Positions 10,585 through 18,705 of a stretch of 64,000 nt of DNA are shown here, one piece after another. Source of the stretch: Streptomyces sp. SID12501. GTDB taxonomy: Bacteria > Actinomycetota > Actinomycetes > Streptomycetales > Streptomycetaceae. Each line of letters begins with the position of its first letter. Positions within the stretch are counted from its first letter, which is position 1. The stretch spans positions 1 through 64,000 of the forward strand of contig NZ_JAAGLU010000025.1 in NCBI RefSeq assembly GCF_010550245.1, in the 5' to 3' direction. The notes under the pieces are model-generated. The model was not told the origin of the DNA and did no database searches. It worked only from the letters and a program-made list of their open reading frames with translations. The position numbers were made by a program, and so were the translations under genes.

Positions 10585-11004
10585 TCAGTTGTCCGGTGAG
10601 CGCAGGACTCTCAGGTGTCCGCGTCGGGCGACCTCGCGCGGGTCCGCCGTGCGGGCTCCGCCGGCTTCGCCCGTCCGCCCCGGCGGGCGGGCCGCTTCGC
10701 GGACCGCGTTGGCGAGCGCTTCCAGATCGTCTCCGCTGGGCCGCGCGGGAGCTGAGCTGTCCAGGAGCCGGACGACCTCCCAGCCGCGCGGCGCGGTGAG
10801 GCGTTCGGAGTGCTCGGCGCACAGGTCGTAGCAGTGGGGTTCGGCGTAGGTGGCGAGAGGGCCGAGGACCGCGGTCGAGTCGGCGTAGACGTACGTCAGC
10901 GTCGCGACGGCGGGACGGCCGCAAGCGGTGCGCGAACAGCGACGTACAGGGCTCACGACGTTGGACGGTACCGCACTCTTGAGCGGGCCGCGACGACTCC
11001 CCAC
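10585..11004 (-). CDS. DUF3499 family protein
   Basis: A 139-residue actinobacterial protein with two Cys pairs that look zinc-binding: RRCSRTACGRPAVATLTY and HCYDLCAEHSERL (CxxxxC ... CxxxC..H). Function is unknown. GTG 11004 gives a good site (GGGAG about 9 bases upstream) and the N-terminal SRRGPLKSAVPSNV; a later GTG at 10956 (SPVRRCSRTAC) starts right at the domain and cannot be excluded. It is divergent from the metallopeptidase-like gene, as in mycobacteria near whiB2. Confidence 0.85.
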   Translation of the reverse strand: MGSRRGPLKSAVPSNVVSPVRRCSRTACGRPAVATLTYVYADSTAVLGPLATYAEPHCYDLCAEHSERLTAPRGWEVVRLLDSSAPARPSGDDLEALANAVREAARPPGRTGEAGGARTADPREVARRGHLRVLRSPDN

Positions 11005-11318
11005 CAGGCCACTCTCCCGTGTCGGGGTGTGAAACCGCCCACACGGGTCTTCCGGGACACCTCGTTGACCTGGGGCGACAGCGGGGTACGAGATACCGAA
11101 CGATCCTGGTTCCGGTCGACACTTGGCATAAACCATGCCAAGTGCCATGAGACCGGCGGTCTTCGGCGGTCAAGGGGCATGCGAAATCGAGCCCGATCTT
11201 GGCTGAAATGATCATCCTGCGACATGTCGCCGACGGGCCTGGCTGCCCCGGTCGATGCCCAGGGGTGCAGCGTGCCCGGCGCCCGTGCGGCGGTCGCGGG
11301 GACTACGCTTCGTCAGTG
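11005..11318. promoter_or_regulatory. divergent intergenic region with operator-like palindrome
   Basis: No gene seen. It contains a perfect inverted repeat, CTTGGCAT (11122-11129) and ATGCCAAG (11135-11142), 5 bases apart. A -10-like TACGCT (11304-11309) stands 6 bases before GTG 11316 of the next gene, suggesting a leaderless transcript. Confidence 0.5.
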
Positions 11319-11774
11319 ATGGACAACCCCGTACCGCCCCGCGCCGCAGGCCCCGGACCCCGCCGCCGTGATCGCCACGGCCGTGGCATGCGCGGCCCCG
11401 TGGCACCTCCGCAGGTTCCGCTCTCCGCGAGCCGCGCCGAGGGGTTCGCGGATCTGGTGCAGGACTCCGTGGAGCGGCTGGAGCGGCGGTGGCCACAGCT
11501 CGCGGACTTCGACTTCCTCGTCCTCGAAGTACCGCAGCTCGAAGGGTCGCCCGAGGCCTGGGCCGACGAAACAGTCCCTCTGGGAGGCACGATCGCCGCC
11601 CGCGAGGGTCACCCCGCGCGCGTGGTGATCTATCGCCGCCCGGTCGAGATCCGGACCAAGGGCCGCGACGAACGCGCGGCCCTGGTCCACGAGGTCGTGG
11701 TCGAGCAGGTCGCCGAGTTGCTGGGGCTCACCCCGGACACCGTGGATCCGCGGTACGGCGAAGACTCGGACTGA
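11319..11774 (+). CDS. zincin-like metallopeptidase family protein, apparently without HExxH
   Basis: A 151-residue protein aligned with the small bacterial zincin-like family (PF06262 type): FADLVQDSVERLERRWPQLAD, the LVLEVPQ strand and VVIYRRPVEIRTKGRDERAALVHE. Family members normally continue His-Glu-x-x-His-His; here residues 124-128 read His-Glu-Val-Val-Val, so the second zinc ligand is missing. The N-terminus (1-35) is a basic Pro-rich tail. An in-frame GTG at 11316 directly precedes ATG and is 6 bases from a TACGCT box, so translation may be leaderless from there. Probably no longer a protease; function unknown. Confidence 0.8.
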   Translation: MDNPVPPRAAGPGPRRRDRHGRGMRGPVAPPQVPLSASRAEGFADLVQDSVERLERRWPQLADFDFLVLEVPQLEGSPEAWADETVPLGGTIAAREGHPARVVIYRRPVEIRTKGRDERAALVHEVVVEQVAELLGLTPDTVDPRYGEDSD

Positions 11775-11799
11775 CACCCCTTGATGCCTCTCGGGGCGA

Positions 11800-13293
11800 T
11801 CACTTCTGCAGGACCGACAGGTCCTGCTCCGCGTCGGGTACCGCCACCGTCCCCCGGTCGTCCGGCAGCGTCTGGATCGTGAAGGCCGGGATGCCGTCGG
11901 CCGGGGCCGCGAGGGTCCGGGACGCGTAGACGTCTCCCCCGGAGACCCGCTCGACCGTCAGCGCGTACGTGCCCTTCAGGCCGGCCGGGACGGGGAGTTC
12001 GACGTCCTGGGTGGTGCCGCCCTTGATCGTGTACGTCTTCGTCGCCGCCGTACCGCCCTCGCTGCCCGCGGACGCCGTGACCTTCACCTGGGCGGCGCGG
12101 CCCGGAGCGGTCAGGGAGAGTGTGGTGCCCTTGGCAGTGTTGTCGACGACCGTCGCGCGCGCGGAGACCGGGCCCGTGGCCGGGATGAACGCGCTCTCCT
12201 GCTTGGCGCCCTTGCCGCGTACGACCTCCAGGGCGGCGACGACCGGCACCGATGTGCCGGTCGGGGTGAGCACCAGGGAGCCCGCCTCGCCGCGGGTGAG
12301 GTCACCGAGGTCGACGGCGGCCGTCATGCCCGCCTTGATGTGCAGCGTCTCGTTGCCGACCGGGGTGATCAGGCCGGTCGGGGAGGCGAGGCGCACCTTC
12401 AGGTCGGCGTCGCTGTCGCCGGGCGCGAAGGCGATCAGGCGCACGGAGGTGGCGTCTTTGGGGATGCCCGGCAGGACCAGGCTGCCCGTCGGTTCGGTGG
12501 ACGCCGTCAGCCAGTCGCCGCCGGTCCTGGCGTCCAGGGCCTGGACGGCGGCGCCGACCCGGCCGCTGCGCACGCTCACGTGCACGGTGAGGTCGGCCTG
12601 CGGTCCGTCGGTGAGCGTGGACAGCAGGATCGGCTCGCTGCCGTGCGGCGGGACCGTGATGCCCTCGCCCACCTCGGACTTGAGGCTGCCGTCCTTGCCG
12701 TACAGCTCGATGTCGACGACCGCGGCGGAGTCGTCCGGGTTGGTCAGATGCACGTAGTCCGTGCGGTCGGCGGCGGTACTGGCGCCCGGGAACCAGAACT
12801 CGGTGTCCGGGACGGTGCAGTTGACGCCCAGCAGGCCGCGTCCGGTGCCCGCGGCGACCTCGGTGGTCTCCTGCACGGTCCAGCCCGGCGCGAACTTCCC
12901 CTCGGCGGTGCCGACGAGCGCGGGCGCGTCACCGCCCGAGGTGTCCCCGGTGACGGGCTTGCCGGGCTCCTTGGGGGCGAGGACGGGCTTGGCGGCCTTC
13001 GCCTTGCCCTTCCCCTTCGCGCCGGTGGCCGACTCGGCGGTGGCGGCGGCCAGTTCGGCCTTGCCGTCGCTCCCGGTGCCCTCTGTGACGGGTGTGAAGG
13101 ACGTGTACGTCGTCTCCGCGAGGTCGGAGGTGCTGGGAGCCGGGCAGAGCAGGCTCGTGCGCTCCACGGGCAGCTGGGCGGCGGCCTTGGCCGTGCCCGC
13201 GTCGGACGCGTCCGGTGTGCTGATGGAGGCGAAGCCGGTGACGGCGGCGAGCGCGGTCGTGCCGGCGAGCAGGGAGATGGTGGTGCGGTTCAC
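11800..13293 (-). CDS. DUF5719 family secreted protein
   Basis: A 497-residue exported protein. It begins MNRTTISLLAGTTALAAVTG, a signal peptide, followed by an Ala/Lys/Gly-rich linker (residues ~85-110, GAKGKGKAKAAKP) and repeated beta-sandwich-like segments (DYVHLTNPDDSAAVVDIELYG; VRLIAFAPGDSDADLKVRL). I recognise this as the DUF5719 family, always downstream of the giant glycosyltransferase in Streptomyces. Its start overlaps that gene's stop by 4 bases, so the two are translationally coupled and probably act together at the cell envelope. Function unknown. Confidence 0.85.
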   Translation of the reverse strand: MNRTTISLLAGTTALAAVTGFASISTPDASDAGTAKAAAQLPVERTSLLCPAPSTSDLAETTYTSFTPVTEGTGSDGKAELAAATAESATGAKGKGKAKAAKPVLAPKEPGKPVTGDTSGGDAPALVGTAEGKFAPGWTVQETTEVAAGTGRGLLGVNCTVPDTEFWFPGASTAADRTDYVHLTNPDDSAAVVDIELYGKDGSLKSEVGEGITVPPHGSEPILLSTLTDGPQADLTVHVSVRSGRVGAAVQALDARTGGDWLTASTEPTGSLVLPGIPKDATSVRLIAFAPGDSDADLKVRLASPTGLITPVGNETLHIKAGMTAAVDLGDLTRGEAGSLVLTPTGTSVPVVAALEVVRGKGAKQESAFIPATGPVSARATVVDNTAKGTTLSLTAPGRAAQVKVTASAGSEGGTAATKTYTIKGGTTQDVELPVPAGLKGTYALTVERVSGGDVYASRTLAAPADGIPAFTIQTLPDDRGTVAVPDAEQDLSVLQK

Positions 13294-16200
13294 TGCTGGC
13301 TCCCGTCGGGGCGCTCACCCTGCGGGTGCGGCTGCGGTGGCTGCTGTGGCTGCTGTGGCTGCTGTGGCTGCGCCGGGTCGTACGCGGGGTCGTAACCCTG
13401 GGTGTACGTCTGGTCGTACGACGTCGTCTGCGGCGAACCGCCGTACGCGTACGGGTCGTACTGGCCGCTCTGGTACGGATCCCCCTGGTACGCCGGGTCG
13501 TAGGTGCCAGGCGGGTACTGCTGGGTGTTCTGGTACTGGTCGGCGCTGTAGCCGTCGTACTGGGTGCCCGCGTAGGCCGCGGTGTTCCATTCGTCGCCGT
13601 ACGGCTGCTGCTGCGGGATCGCGGCCGGGGCCTCCTCCGGAGGAGGAGGGGTGGCGGAGGGGAACTCGGCGTGTTCGTCGCTGTGTTCGCTCTGGTCTGT
13701 CTGGTCGGCCTCCGCCTGGGCGCGCAGGCGGCGGGCGCGGCGGCCCTCGCCGGTGGTGGCCTGGGCGGGGATCTCGCGCTCTTCCTCGGGAAGGTCGTCG
13801 TCGACGTTCCGGCGACGGCCCGGCAGGGCCATGACGACGAGGACGACGGCGAGCGCGCCCTGCGTCCACAGCCAGGCGGTGTGCCCCATCGGGGTGTCGA
13901 AGGTGACGTCCAGCTTCCCTCCGGAGGAGGGAAGCTCGAAGCCCTGGGCCCAGCCGTCGAGGGTGGTGGGGGTGAGGGGCTTGCCGTCCAGCGTGGCCGT
14001 CCAGGCCTCGTCGGCGGAGTCGGCGAGGCGCAGGACGCGACTGCCGGAGCCGGCCGGGATCGTGGTGTGGATGTCGACGGGTCCGGCGGCGACGGGCAGC
14101 GGGGCTCCGGTGCCGGACGCCGGGACGACGGCGGCGCGCGAGACCTGCCGGTCGACGCGCCACAGTGCGCCACCGTCCTGCTGGCTGAGCCTGCTCAGGC
14201 CGGGCGTGGCGTCGAGGACGCGGCTGACCTGGCGGGGCGCGCCCTTGTGGACGAGGACGTAGCGCACGGCGAAGCCGCCGAGTTCGTCGGCCTGGTCGGC
14301 GCCGGAGCCCGCGACGAGGTTGGCGACGACCTTGTCGAGGAGTTCGTTCTCACCGCTCTGGGCGGCGAGTTCGCCGTCTCCGAGCCGGGCGCCGGAACCG
14401 CGGACGAGGGTGTAGCCGACGCGGGCTGTGGAGTCGCTGGCCAGGACCAGGGTGCGGGCCTGGTCGCGGGTGCCGCTCTCCTCGGCGACGAACGCGGGCA
14501 CCTGGACGGGGTCGCGCCGTTCCAGTGGTCCGTCGGCGCCGCCGATCATCCAGCCGGCGGCGAGGAGCAGTGGGCCCGCGGCGGCGGCGAACGCGATCAG
14601 GGCGGCGACCGGCTGGCGCCAGCCGAAGCTCTGCTCGGCCACGCGCGAGCGTGCCCCGTCGGCGCCGAGCGCGGCGGCGGCCAGCAGGGCGAGGCCGTAG
14701 ACGAGGGTGGCGGGTCCGGCCCACGTCGAACTGTTCGAGAGGACCGCGAAGACGAGTGCCACCAGGGCGATCACCCAGGCCGTCCAGATGCCGAACTGGC
14801 GCTCGGTGCGCAGCAGGGCGGCCAGTGCGGCCAGCACGACGCCGATGAGCATCAGCCCGCTGACCGTGCCGGGGCCGCCCGGGCTGGCGCTGAGGAGGTC
14901 GAGGGCTCCGGCAGAGCCGGAGCCGTACTCCAGACCGGCTTCCTGGAAGAAGCCGAACGGGAGCAGGGACAGCGACCAGGGGGCCAGCACCAGCAGGGGC
15001 ACGCCCAACTGAGCCAGGAAGCGCAGCCCATAGGCGGTGATCTCACCCCGCCGCACGACGAGGAGCGCGAGACCGAGCAGCAGCGCGATGGGCCACACGA
15101 TCGGTGTGAAGGCGGTGGTGATCGTCAGCAGCAACGTGTACGCCCAGGTGGCCCGCCAGCTGCCGCGCGCTCCCGACGCGTGCGTCAGACCGCTTGCCGC
15201 GATGCCCGCGCGGGCCATCAGGGGCAGGAGGCCGGCGAGTACGGCGGTGCCGATCCGGCCGCCCGCCAGGGCTCCGGTGGTGGCGGGCAAGAAAGCGTAG
15301 ACGACGGCCGCCCACGCGCGCAGGAGCCGCGATTCGACGAGCGGGCGGGAGGCGAAGTACGCGGTGAAGCCGGCCAGCGGCACCGAGGCGATCAGCAGGA
15401 CGGTGACCGCGAGGCCCGCCGAGCCGAACAGCGTGGAGGCGAGCATCGCGACGAGCGCCAGATAGGGCGGCGCCGACGAGGTGTCGCCCGCACCCACCGG
15501 ATGCCAGGCGTCCAGGTAACGCGCCCAGAGTTCTGCGGAGTCGGCCGGCGCGGGCAGCAGCGCGCCACCCACGAGGGCACCGCCGCCGATGAGTTCACGG
15601 CAGGCGACGAGCGAGACGAGCAGGAGTACGAGGAAGAGCACCGGGCCGGGCTTGCGGGCGATGCGCTTGAGGCGGACGAACTGCTCGACCTCCAGGAAGT
15701 CGGCGTCGTCGCCGCCGGGCCCGGACTCGACAGCGCCGCCGTGCCGGCCGGCGCCGGAGGTGACCTCGGGGTCGGAGCGGCCTCCGAGATCGCCGGCGAC
15801 CTGTTCGATGGTGGCCCGCACGGTCGCGCCGGGCGGCGGGAACAGGGCTCGCAGCTCGCCCTTGTCGATCTGGGCGGCACCTCGCCGGCGGCGCCCGGCG
15901 ATGATCCGCTCGGGCCGCAGCAGGGTGCCCAGGAGGCCGCGGATCTCGTCGACGGCCTGTCCGGGGGCCTTGCCGACCAGATACGCCACCGTGCGCACCA
16001 GCGTGCCCAGGATCACGCGCAGCAGCACCCAGGGCAGCTGCGCGGTACGGCTGTTGACGAGCAGGGTGTAGACGGCGCCGGCCTTGTCGACCTTGTGCGG
16101 GGACGCGGAGGTGCGGCCCACGCAGTCGACGGTGCGGCGCTCACGGGAGGACGCCTCGGCATGCCGTACGACCGCCTCGGGGGCGACGAGGACCCGGTGG

Positions 16201-16994
16201 CCGGCGGCGGTGGCACGCCAGCACAGGTCGACGTCGTCGCGCATCAGGGGCAGCCGGCGGTCGAAGCCGCCGAGTTCGTCGAAGACGTCGCGCCGTACGA
16301 GCATGCCCGCGGTGGACACGGACAGCACCGGGCGGACGTGGTCGTGCTGGCCCTGGTCCTGTTCGCGGCGGTCCAGGCCGGTCCAGCGTCGGCCGGAGTT
16401 GGCGATGGTGACGCCGACCTCGAGGAGCTGTCGGCGGTCGTACCAGCCGCGCAGCTTGGGGCCGACGACCGCGATGTCGTCGCCGCGGCCCAACTCGTGC
16501 TCGTGCTCCACGACCCGCAGCAGCTGGGCCAGGGCGTCCGGGTCGGGGGCGCAGTCGTCGTGCAGCAGCCAGAGCCACTGCACCGGCTCCCCGTGGGGCA
16601 GCTCCGGCATGTCGTACGCGTCGTCGCGCCAGCTGCGGGTGACGGGGTCCCAGCCGCTGGGGCGCTTCAGATACGTCAGCTCGTCCGGGGTGAGGACGGG
16701 CGCCGTGCGGTTGGCCTCCTCGACGGCCTGGCCGAAGCCGGTGCGGCGGGCGAGGTGCAGGACGCGGTCCGCGCCGAGGGCTTCGGTGACCAGCTGGGCG
16801 GAGTCGTCCGCGCTGCCGGTGTCGGCCCCCATGACGTTCTGCACCGGGCGCTCCTGCCCGAGCAGCCCGGCGAGCACCTCGGGCAGCCAGCGGGCGCCGT
16901 CGTGGGAGACGAGCACCGCGGTCACCACGTGACGCGGGAACTCGGGCGTGGTGGCAGTGCCGTAGTCGGCTGCGGTGTGGCTGTGCGCGGACAT
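13290..16994 (-). CDS. large glycosyltransferase family 2 multi-pass membrane protein
   Basis: A 1234-residue protein. Residues ~20-300 are a GT-A (family 2) catalytic domain: VTAVLVSHDGARWLPEVLAG, the DTGSADDS nucleotide-sugar site, WLLHDDCAPDPDAL with the metal-binding acidic triad, and LMRDDVDLCWRATAAGHRV. Residues ~440-850 hold some ten or more hydrophobic helices, followed by an extracytoplasmic region and a final helix (~1045). The tail (1075-1234) is Glu/Gln/Tyr/Pro-rich and low complexity, ending in QPQQPQQPQQP. It probably exports or transfers sugars for a wall polymer. The ATG 16994 site is weak. Coupled to the DUF5719 gene. Confidence 0.9.
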   Translation of the reverse strand: MSAHSHTAADYGTATTPEFPRHVVTAVLVSHDGARWLPEVLAGLLGQERPVQNVMGADTGSADDSAQLVTEALGADRVLHLARRTGFGQAVEEANRTAPVLTPDELTYLKRPSGWDPVTRSWRDDAYDMPELPHGEPVQWLWLLHDDCAPDPDALAQLLRVVEHEHELGRGDDIAVVGPKLRGWYDRRQLLEVGVTIANSGRRWTGLDRREQDQGQHDHVRPVLSVSTAGMLVRRDVFDELGGFDRRLPLMRDDVDLCWRATAAGHRVLVAPEAVVRHAEASSRERRTVDCVGRTSASPHKVDKAGAVYTLLVNSRTAQLPWVLLRVILGTLVRTVAYLVGKAPGQAVDEIRGLLGTLLRPERIIAGRRRRGAAQIDKGELRALFPPPGATVRATIEQVAGDLGGRSDPEVTSGAGRHGGAVESGPGGDDADFLEVEQFVRLKRIARKPGPVLFLVLLLVSLVACRELIGGGALVGGALLPAPADSAELWARYLDAWHPVGAGDTSSAPPYLALVAMLASTLFGSAGLAVTVLLIASVPLAGFTAYFASRPLVESRLLRAWAAVVYAFLPATTGALAGGRIGTAVLAGLLPLMARAGIAASGLTHASGARGSWRATWAYTLLLTITTAFTPIVWPIALLLGLALLVVRRGEITAYGLRFLAQLGVPLLVLAPWSLSLLPFGFFQEAGLEYGSGSAGALDLLSASPGGPGTVSGLMLIGVVLAALAALLRTERQFGIWTAWVIALVALVFAVLSNSSTWAGPATLVYGLALLAAAALGADGARSRVAEQSFGWRQPVAALIAFAAAAGPLLLAAGWMIGGADGPLERRDPVQVPAFVAEESGTRDQARTLVLASDSTARVGYTLVRGSGARLGDGELAAQSGENELLDKVVANLVAGSGADQADELGGFAVRYVLVHKGAPRQVSRVLDATPGLSRLSQQDGGALWRVDRQVSRAAVVPASGTGAPLPVAAGPVDIHTTIPAGSGSRVLRLADSADEAWTATLDGKPLTPTTLDGWAQGFELPSSGGKLDVTFDTPMGHTAWLWTQGALAVVLVVMALPGRRRNVDDDLPEEEREIPAQATTGEGRRARRLRAQAEADQTDQSEHSDEHAEFPSATPPPPEEAPAAIPQQQPYGDEWNTAAYAGTQYDGYSADQYQNTQQYPPGTYDPAYQGDPYQSGQYDPYAYGGSPQTTSYDQTYTQGYDPAYDPAQPQQPQQPQQPPQPHPQGERPDGSQQ
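13339..13370 (+). repeat. 9-bp tandem repeat in the glycosyltransferase tail
   Basis: About three and a half copies of CTGCTGTGG, encoding the PQQ repeats at the C-terminus of the overlapping minus-strand glycosyltransferase. Prone to length variation by slippage in steps of three residues. Confidence 0.75.
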
Positions 16995-17193
16995 CGAGGT
17001 ACGGGCCCCGGTTCGGTGGACTGTGGTGGACGCCTGTGCCCTCTGTGAGCGGCGGGGCGTCTCGGACGAACAGCCACACTATCGGCTGGGCAGCACGGCG
17101 GCCCGCCGCCTGTGGACAACCCCACCCGCGACGGGCCGTTCGTTGTGCTGCGTTGCCGTGTGCTGCGTTACGTGGATCCCGGTGCCGTAAGCC

Positions 17194-17457
17194 TCAGACC
17201 GCGGCCTTCTTGAGACGGCGGCGTTCCCGCTCGGACAGGCCGCCCCAGATGCCGAAGCGTTCGTCGTTCGCGAGAGCGTACTCAAGGCACTCGGAGCGGA
17301 CCTCGCACGCGAGGCAGACCTTCTTGGCCTCGCGGGTGGAGCCGCCCTTCTCGGGAAAGAAGGACTCGGGGTCTGTCTGGGCGCACAGCGCGCGCTCCTG
17401 CCAGCCGAGTTCCTCGTCCGCGTCGTCGACCAGCAGTTGCTGCACCGTCTCGGTCAT
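17194..17457 (-). CDS. whiB: WhiB developmental transcription factor (iron-sulfur Wbl protein)
   Basis: An 87-residue Wbl protein. Four cysteines (C25, C48, C51, C57) in the C...CxxCxxxxxC arrangement bind a [4Fe-4S] cluster; the turn GIWGG (residues 69-73) and the basic tail ERERRRLKKAAV (DNA binding) follow. The full sequence is what I remember for S. coelicolor WhiB, which with WhiA controls sporulation septation. In mycobacteria the same genomic position holds whiB2. ATG 17457 has GAGGGG 6 bases upstream. A near-consensus promoter lies upstream (17532-17561). Confidence 0.97.
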   Translation of the reverse strand: MTETVQQLLVDDADEELGWQERALCAQTDPESFFPEKGGSTREAKKVCLACEVRSECLEYALANDERFGIWGGLSERERRRLKKAAV

Positions 17458-17531
17458 GTGCGCCCCTCGTCTGTCTTTCGCGTCCCCGTGAGGTTGCCGT
17501 CGACCGGTATCGGCCGAACGACACGAGTGAA

Positions 17532-17561
17532 ATTACAAGTGTGCTGATCCGGGCGAGTCAA
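17532..17561 (-). promoter_or_regulatory. whiB promoter
   Basis: On the minus strand: TTGACT (17556-17561), an 18-base spacer, TGTAAT (17532-17537). This is a strong housekeeping-type match, predicting a start near 17525 and a leader of about 70 bases before the whiB ATG. Confidence 0.65.
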
Positions 17562-17838
17562 GCCGAGATCTGCTATTGGGCCTCTTATTCACTCTGCGGA
17601 ACCAAGGCCATGCGGAAAGTGTTCAAATCGGCATAAACCTTGACAGGGCAGAGGAGGCCCCGGGGAACGACTACCCACGCGCAGAGCCTGTACGGGAGAG
17701 GACGCCCAGAAGTTCGATCTCGTTCCGAGGTCCTGCGCCTGGTTGTGCGCCATGTGTCCGCGAAGTCGGGCGAACAAACCTTTCAGCACGGAGATGAACC
17801 GGATGAGGTGAAACATGTCCCACATACCGGGCGTCGAG

Positions 17839-17867
17839 TTGACAGTGATGGTGTGAACCGATGTCCT
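17839..17867 (+). promoter_or_regulatory. candidate promoter for the cysteine leader ORF and cysteine dioxygenase
   Basis: TTGACA (17839-17844), a 17-base spacer, and TGTCCT (17862-17867). The predicted +1 falls at or beside the ATG at 17875, so the leader ORF would be translated from a leaderless mRNA. The -35 is perfect; the -10 is weak. Confidence 0.45.
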
Positions 17868-17874
17868 TGTGGGC

Positions 17875-17970
17875 ATGCTCGCGAACTCGGCATTCACCTC
17901 GACCCGCCCCGCGCGGTCCCTCGGTGCTGCCCGTCCTCGCTGTAGCTGTTGTTGCTGTTCCAGCTGTTGA
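17875..17970 (+). CDS. cysteine-rich leader peptide (polycysteine uORF)
   Basis: A 31-codon ORF, MLANSAFTSTRPARSLGAAR then PRCSCCCCSSC, stop TGA. Six of the last nine residues are Cys, five of them encoded by TGT, a rare codon in Streptomyces. Its ATG stands at the predicted transcription start, and a hairpin (17969-17984) begins inside its stop codon. The next gene, 160 bases downstream, degrades cysteine. Actinobacterial polycysteine uORFs that attenuate downstream expression according to cysteine supply are known from mycobacteria. I infer the same here: ribosomes would stall on the Cys run when cysteinyl-tRNA is scarce. No ribosome site is visible, which fits leaderless translation. Too short for codon statistics, so existence is inferred. 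Confidence 0.6.
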   Translation: MLANSAFTSTRPARSLGAARPRCSCCCCSSC

Positions 17971-17984
17971 GCTCAGGCGAGCTC
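17969..17984 (+). promoter_or_regulatory. hairpin at the leader-peptide stop codon
   Basis: GAGCTC, loop AGGC, GAGCTC: a perfect 6-bp stem starting within the TGA of the cysteine-rich ORF. Flanking CAGC (17961-17964) and GCTG (17987-17990) can extend it across a small internal loop. A stalled or terminating ribosome would open it, as expected for attenuation. Confidence 0.45.
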
Positions 17985-18129
17985 CGGCTGCCTTTGAGTC
18001 CACCGTGACTCGGCTGCTGTTTCCCAGAAGCCCACACCAGGGCGATGCCTTTCCCACCCGTGACCCGGGCGGACGGTACGCGACACCCAGCCAACCCCCA
18101 CACTTCTCCCGCCGAGGACCTCCGCACTC

Positions 18130-18624
18130 ATGAACAGCGACAGCGACCTCCAGATCGCCGGCGACATCCTCGAAGTGGCGCACCTCCTCCAGGCGCCGCG
18201 CGAGCACCCGGCCACCGTCGCCGACTTCGTCGGCCTCGCCCGCACCATCGCCGCGGACCGCTCCCAGTGGGCGCACCTCGTCCGGTTCGACGCGACCTCG
18301 CGCTGGTACCACCGGCTGCGCACCGGCCCCGGCTACGAGGTGTGGCTGCTGTCCTGGGTTCCCGGGCAGGGCAGCGGGCTGCACGACCACGGCGGTTCGT
18401 CGGGCGTCCTGACGGTCCTGGACGGGCAGCTGACCGAGCGGACGGAGAGCGGCACGCGCGCGTTGGGGGCGGGGGCGCAGAGGGTGTTCGCTCCGGGGTA
18501 CGTCCACGAGGTGGTCAACGACAGTCTCGAACCGGCCGTGAGTCTGCACGTCTACTACCCGGGCCTGACGGAGATGCCGATGCACGCGGCGCGCTGCGCG
18601 TCGGCGGCGGCCGTGACCGGCTGA
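18130..18624 (+). CDS. cysteine dioxygenase family protein
   Basis: A 164-residue cupin. The iron ligands are visible: His85 and His87 in GLHDHGGSSG and His126 in GYVHEVVN; HVYYPGL (His140, Tyr142-143) follows as in bacterial cysteine dioxygenases, which use O2 to oxidise L-cysteine to cysteine sulfinate in the cytosol. Length is close to the family's usual 160-200. GAGGA lies about 11 bases before ATG 18130. It is divergent from whiB across a 670-base gap that carries a cysteine-rich leader ORF, suggesting that expression tracks the cysteine pool. A related thiol dioxygenase specificity cannot be excluded. Confidence 0.92.
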   Translation: MNSDSDLQIAGDILEVAHLLQAPREHPATVADFVGLARTIAADRSQWAHLVRFDATSRWYHRLRTGPGYEVWLLSWVPGQGSGLHDHGGSSGVLTVLDGQLTERTESGTRALGAGAQRVFAPGYVHEVVNDSLEPAVSLHVYYPGLTEMPMHAARCASAAAVTG

Positions 18625-18705
18625 GAAGAGTCGTCACAGCTGTCCGAGGGGCTCGTCTCCGCGACCGGCCGACGCGTTGTCGTACCCGCCTGCAAGACTT
18701 GTCGC

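Noticed and set aside
13339..13370. Repeated CTGCTGTGG considered as CRISPR-like or regulatory repeat
   Set aside because: It is an in-frame coding repeat (Pro-Gln-Gln) without spacers.
13326..17048. 1240-codon plus-strand ORF opposite the giant glycosyltransferase
   Set aside because: Mirror of a real gene's codon bias; low-complexity sequence without any recognisable motif.
17145..17175. Direct repeat TGTGCTGCGTT near the glycosyltransferase start
   Set aside because: Only two short copies in a 199-base gap; too little to separate from chance.
17589..17897. Minus-strand 102-codon ORF upstream of whiB
   Set aside because: Crosses the region of the leader ORF, no ribosome site, poor third-position GC and no recognisable domain.
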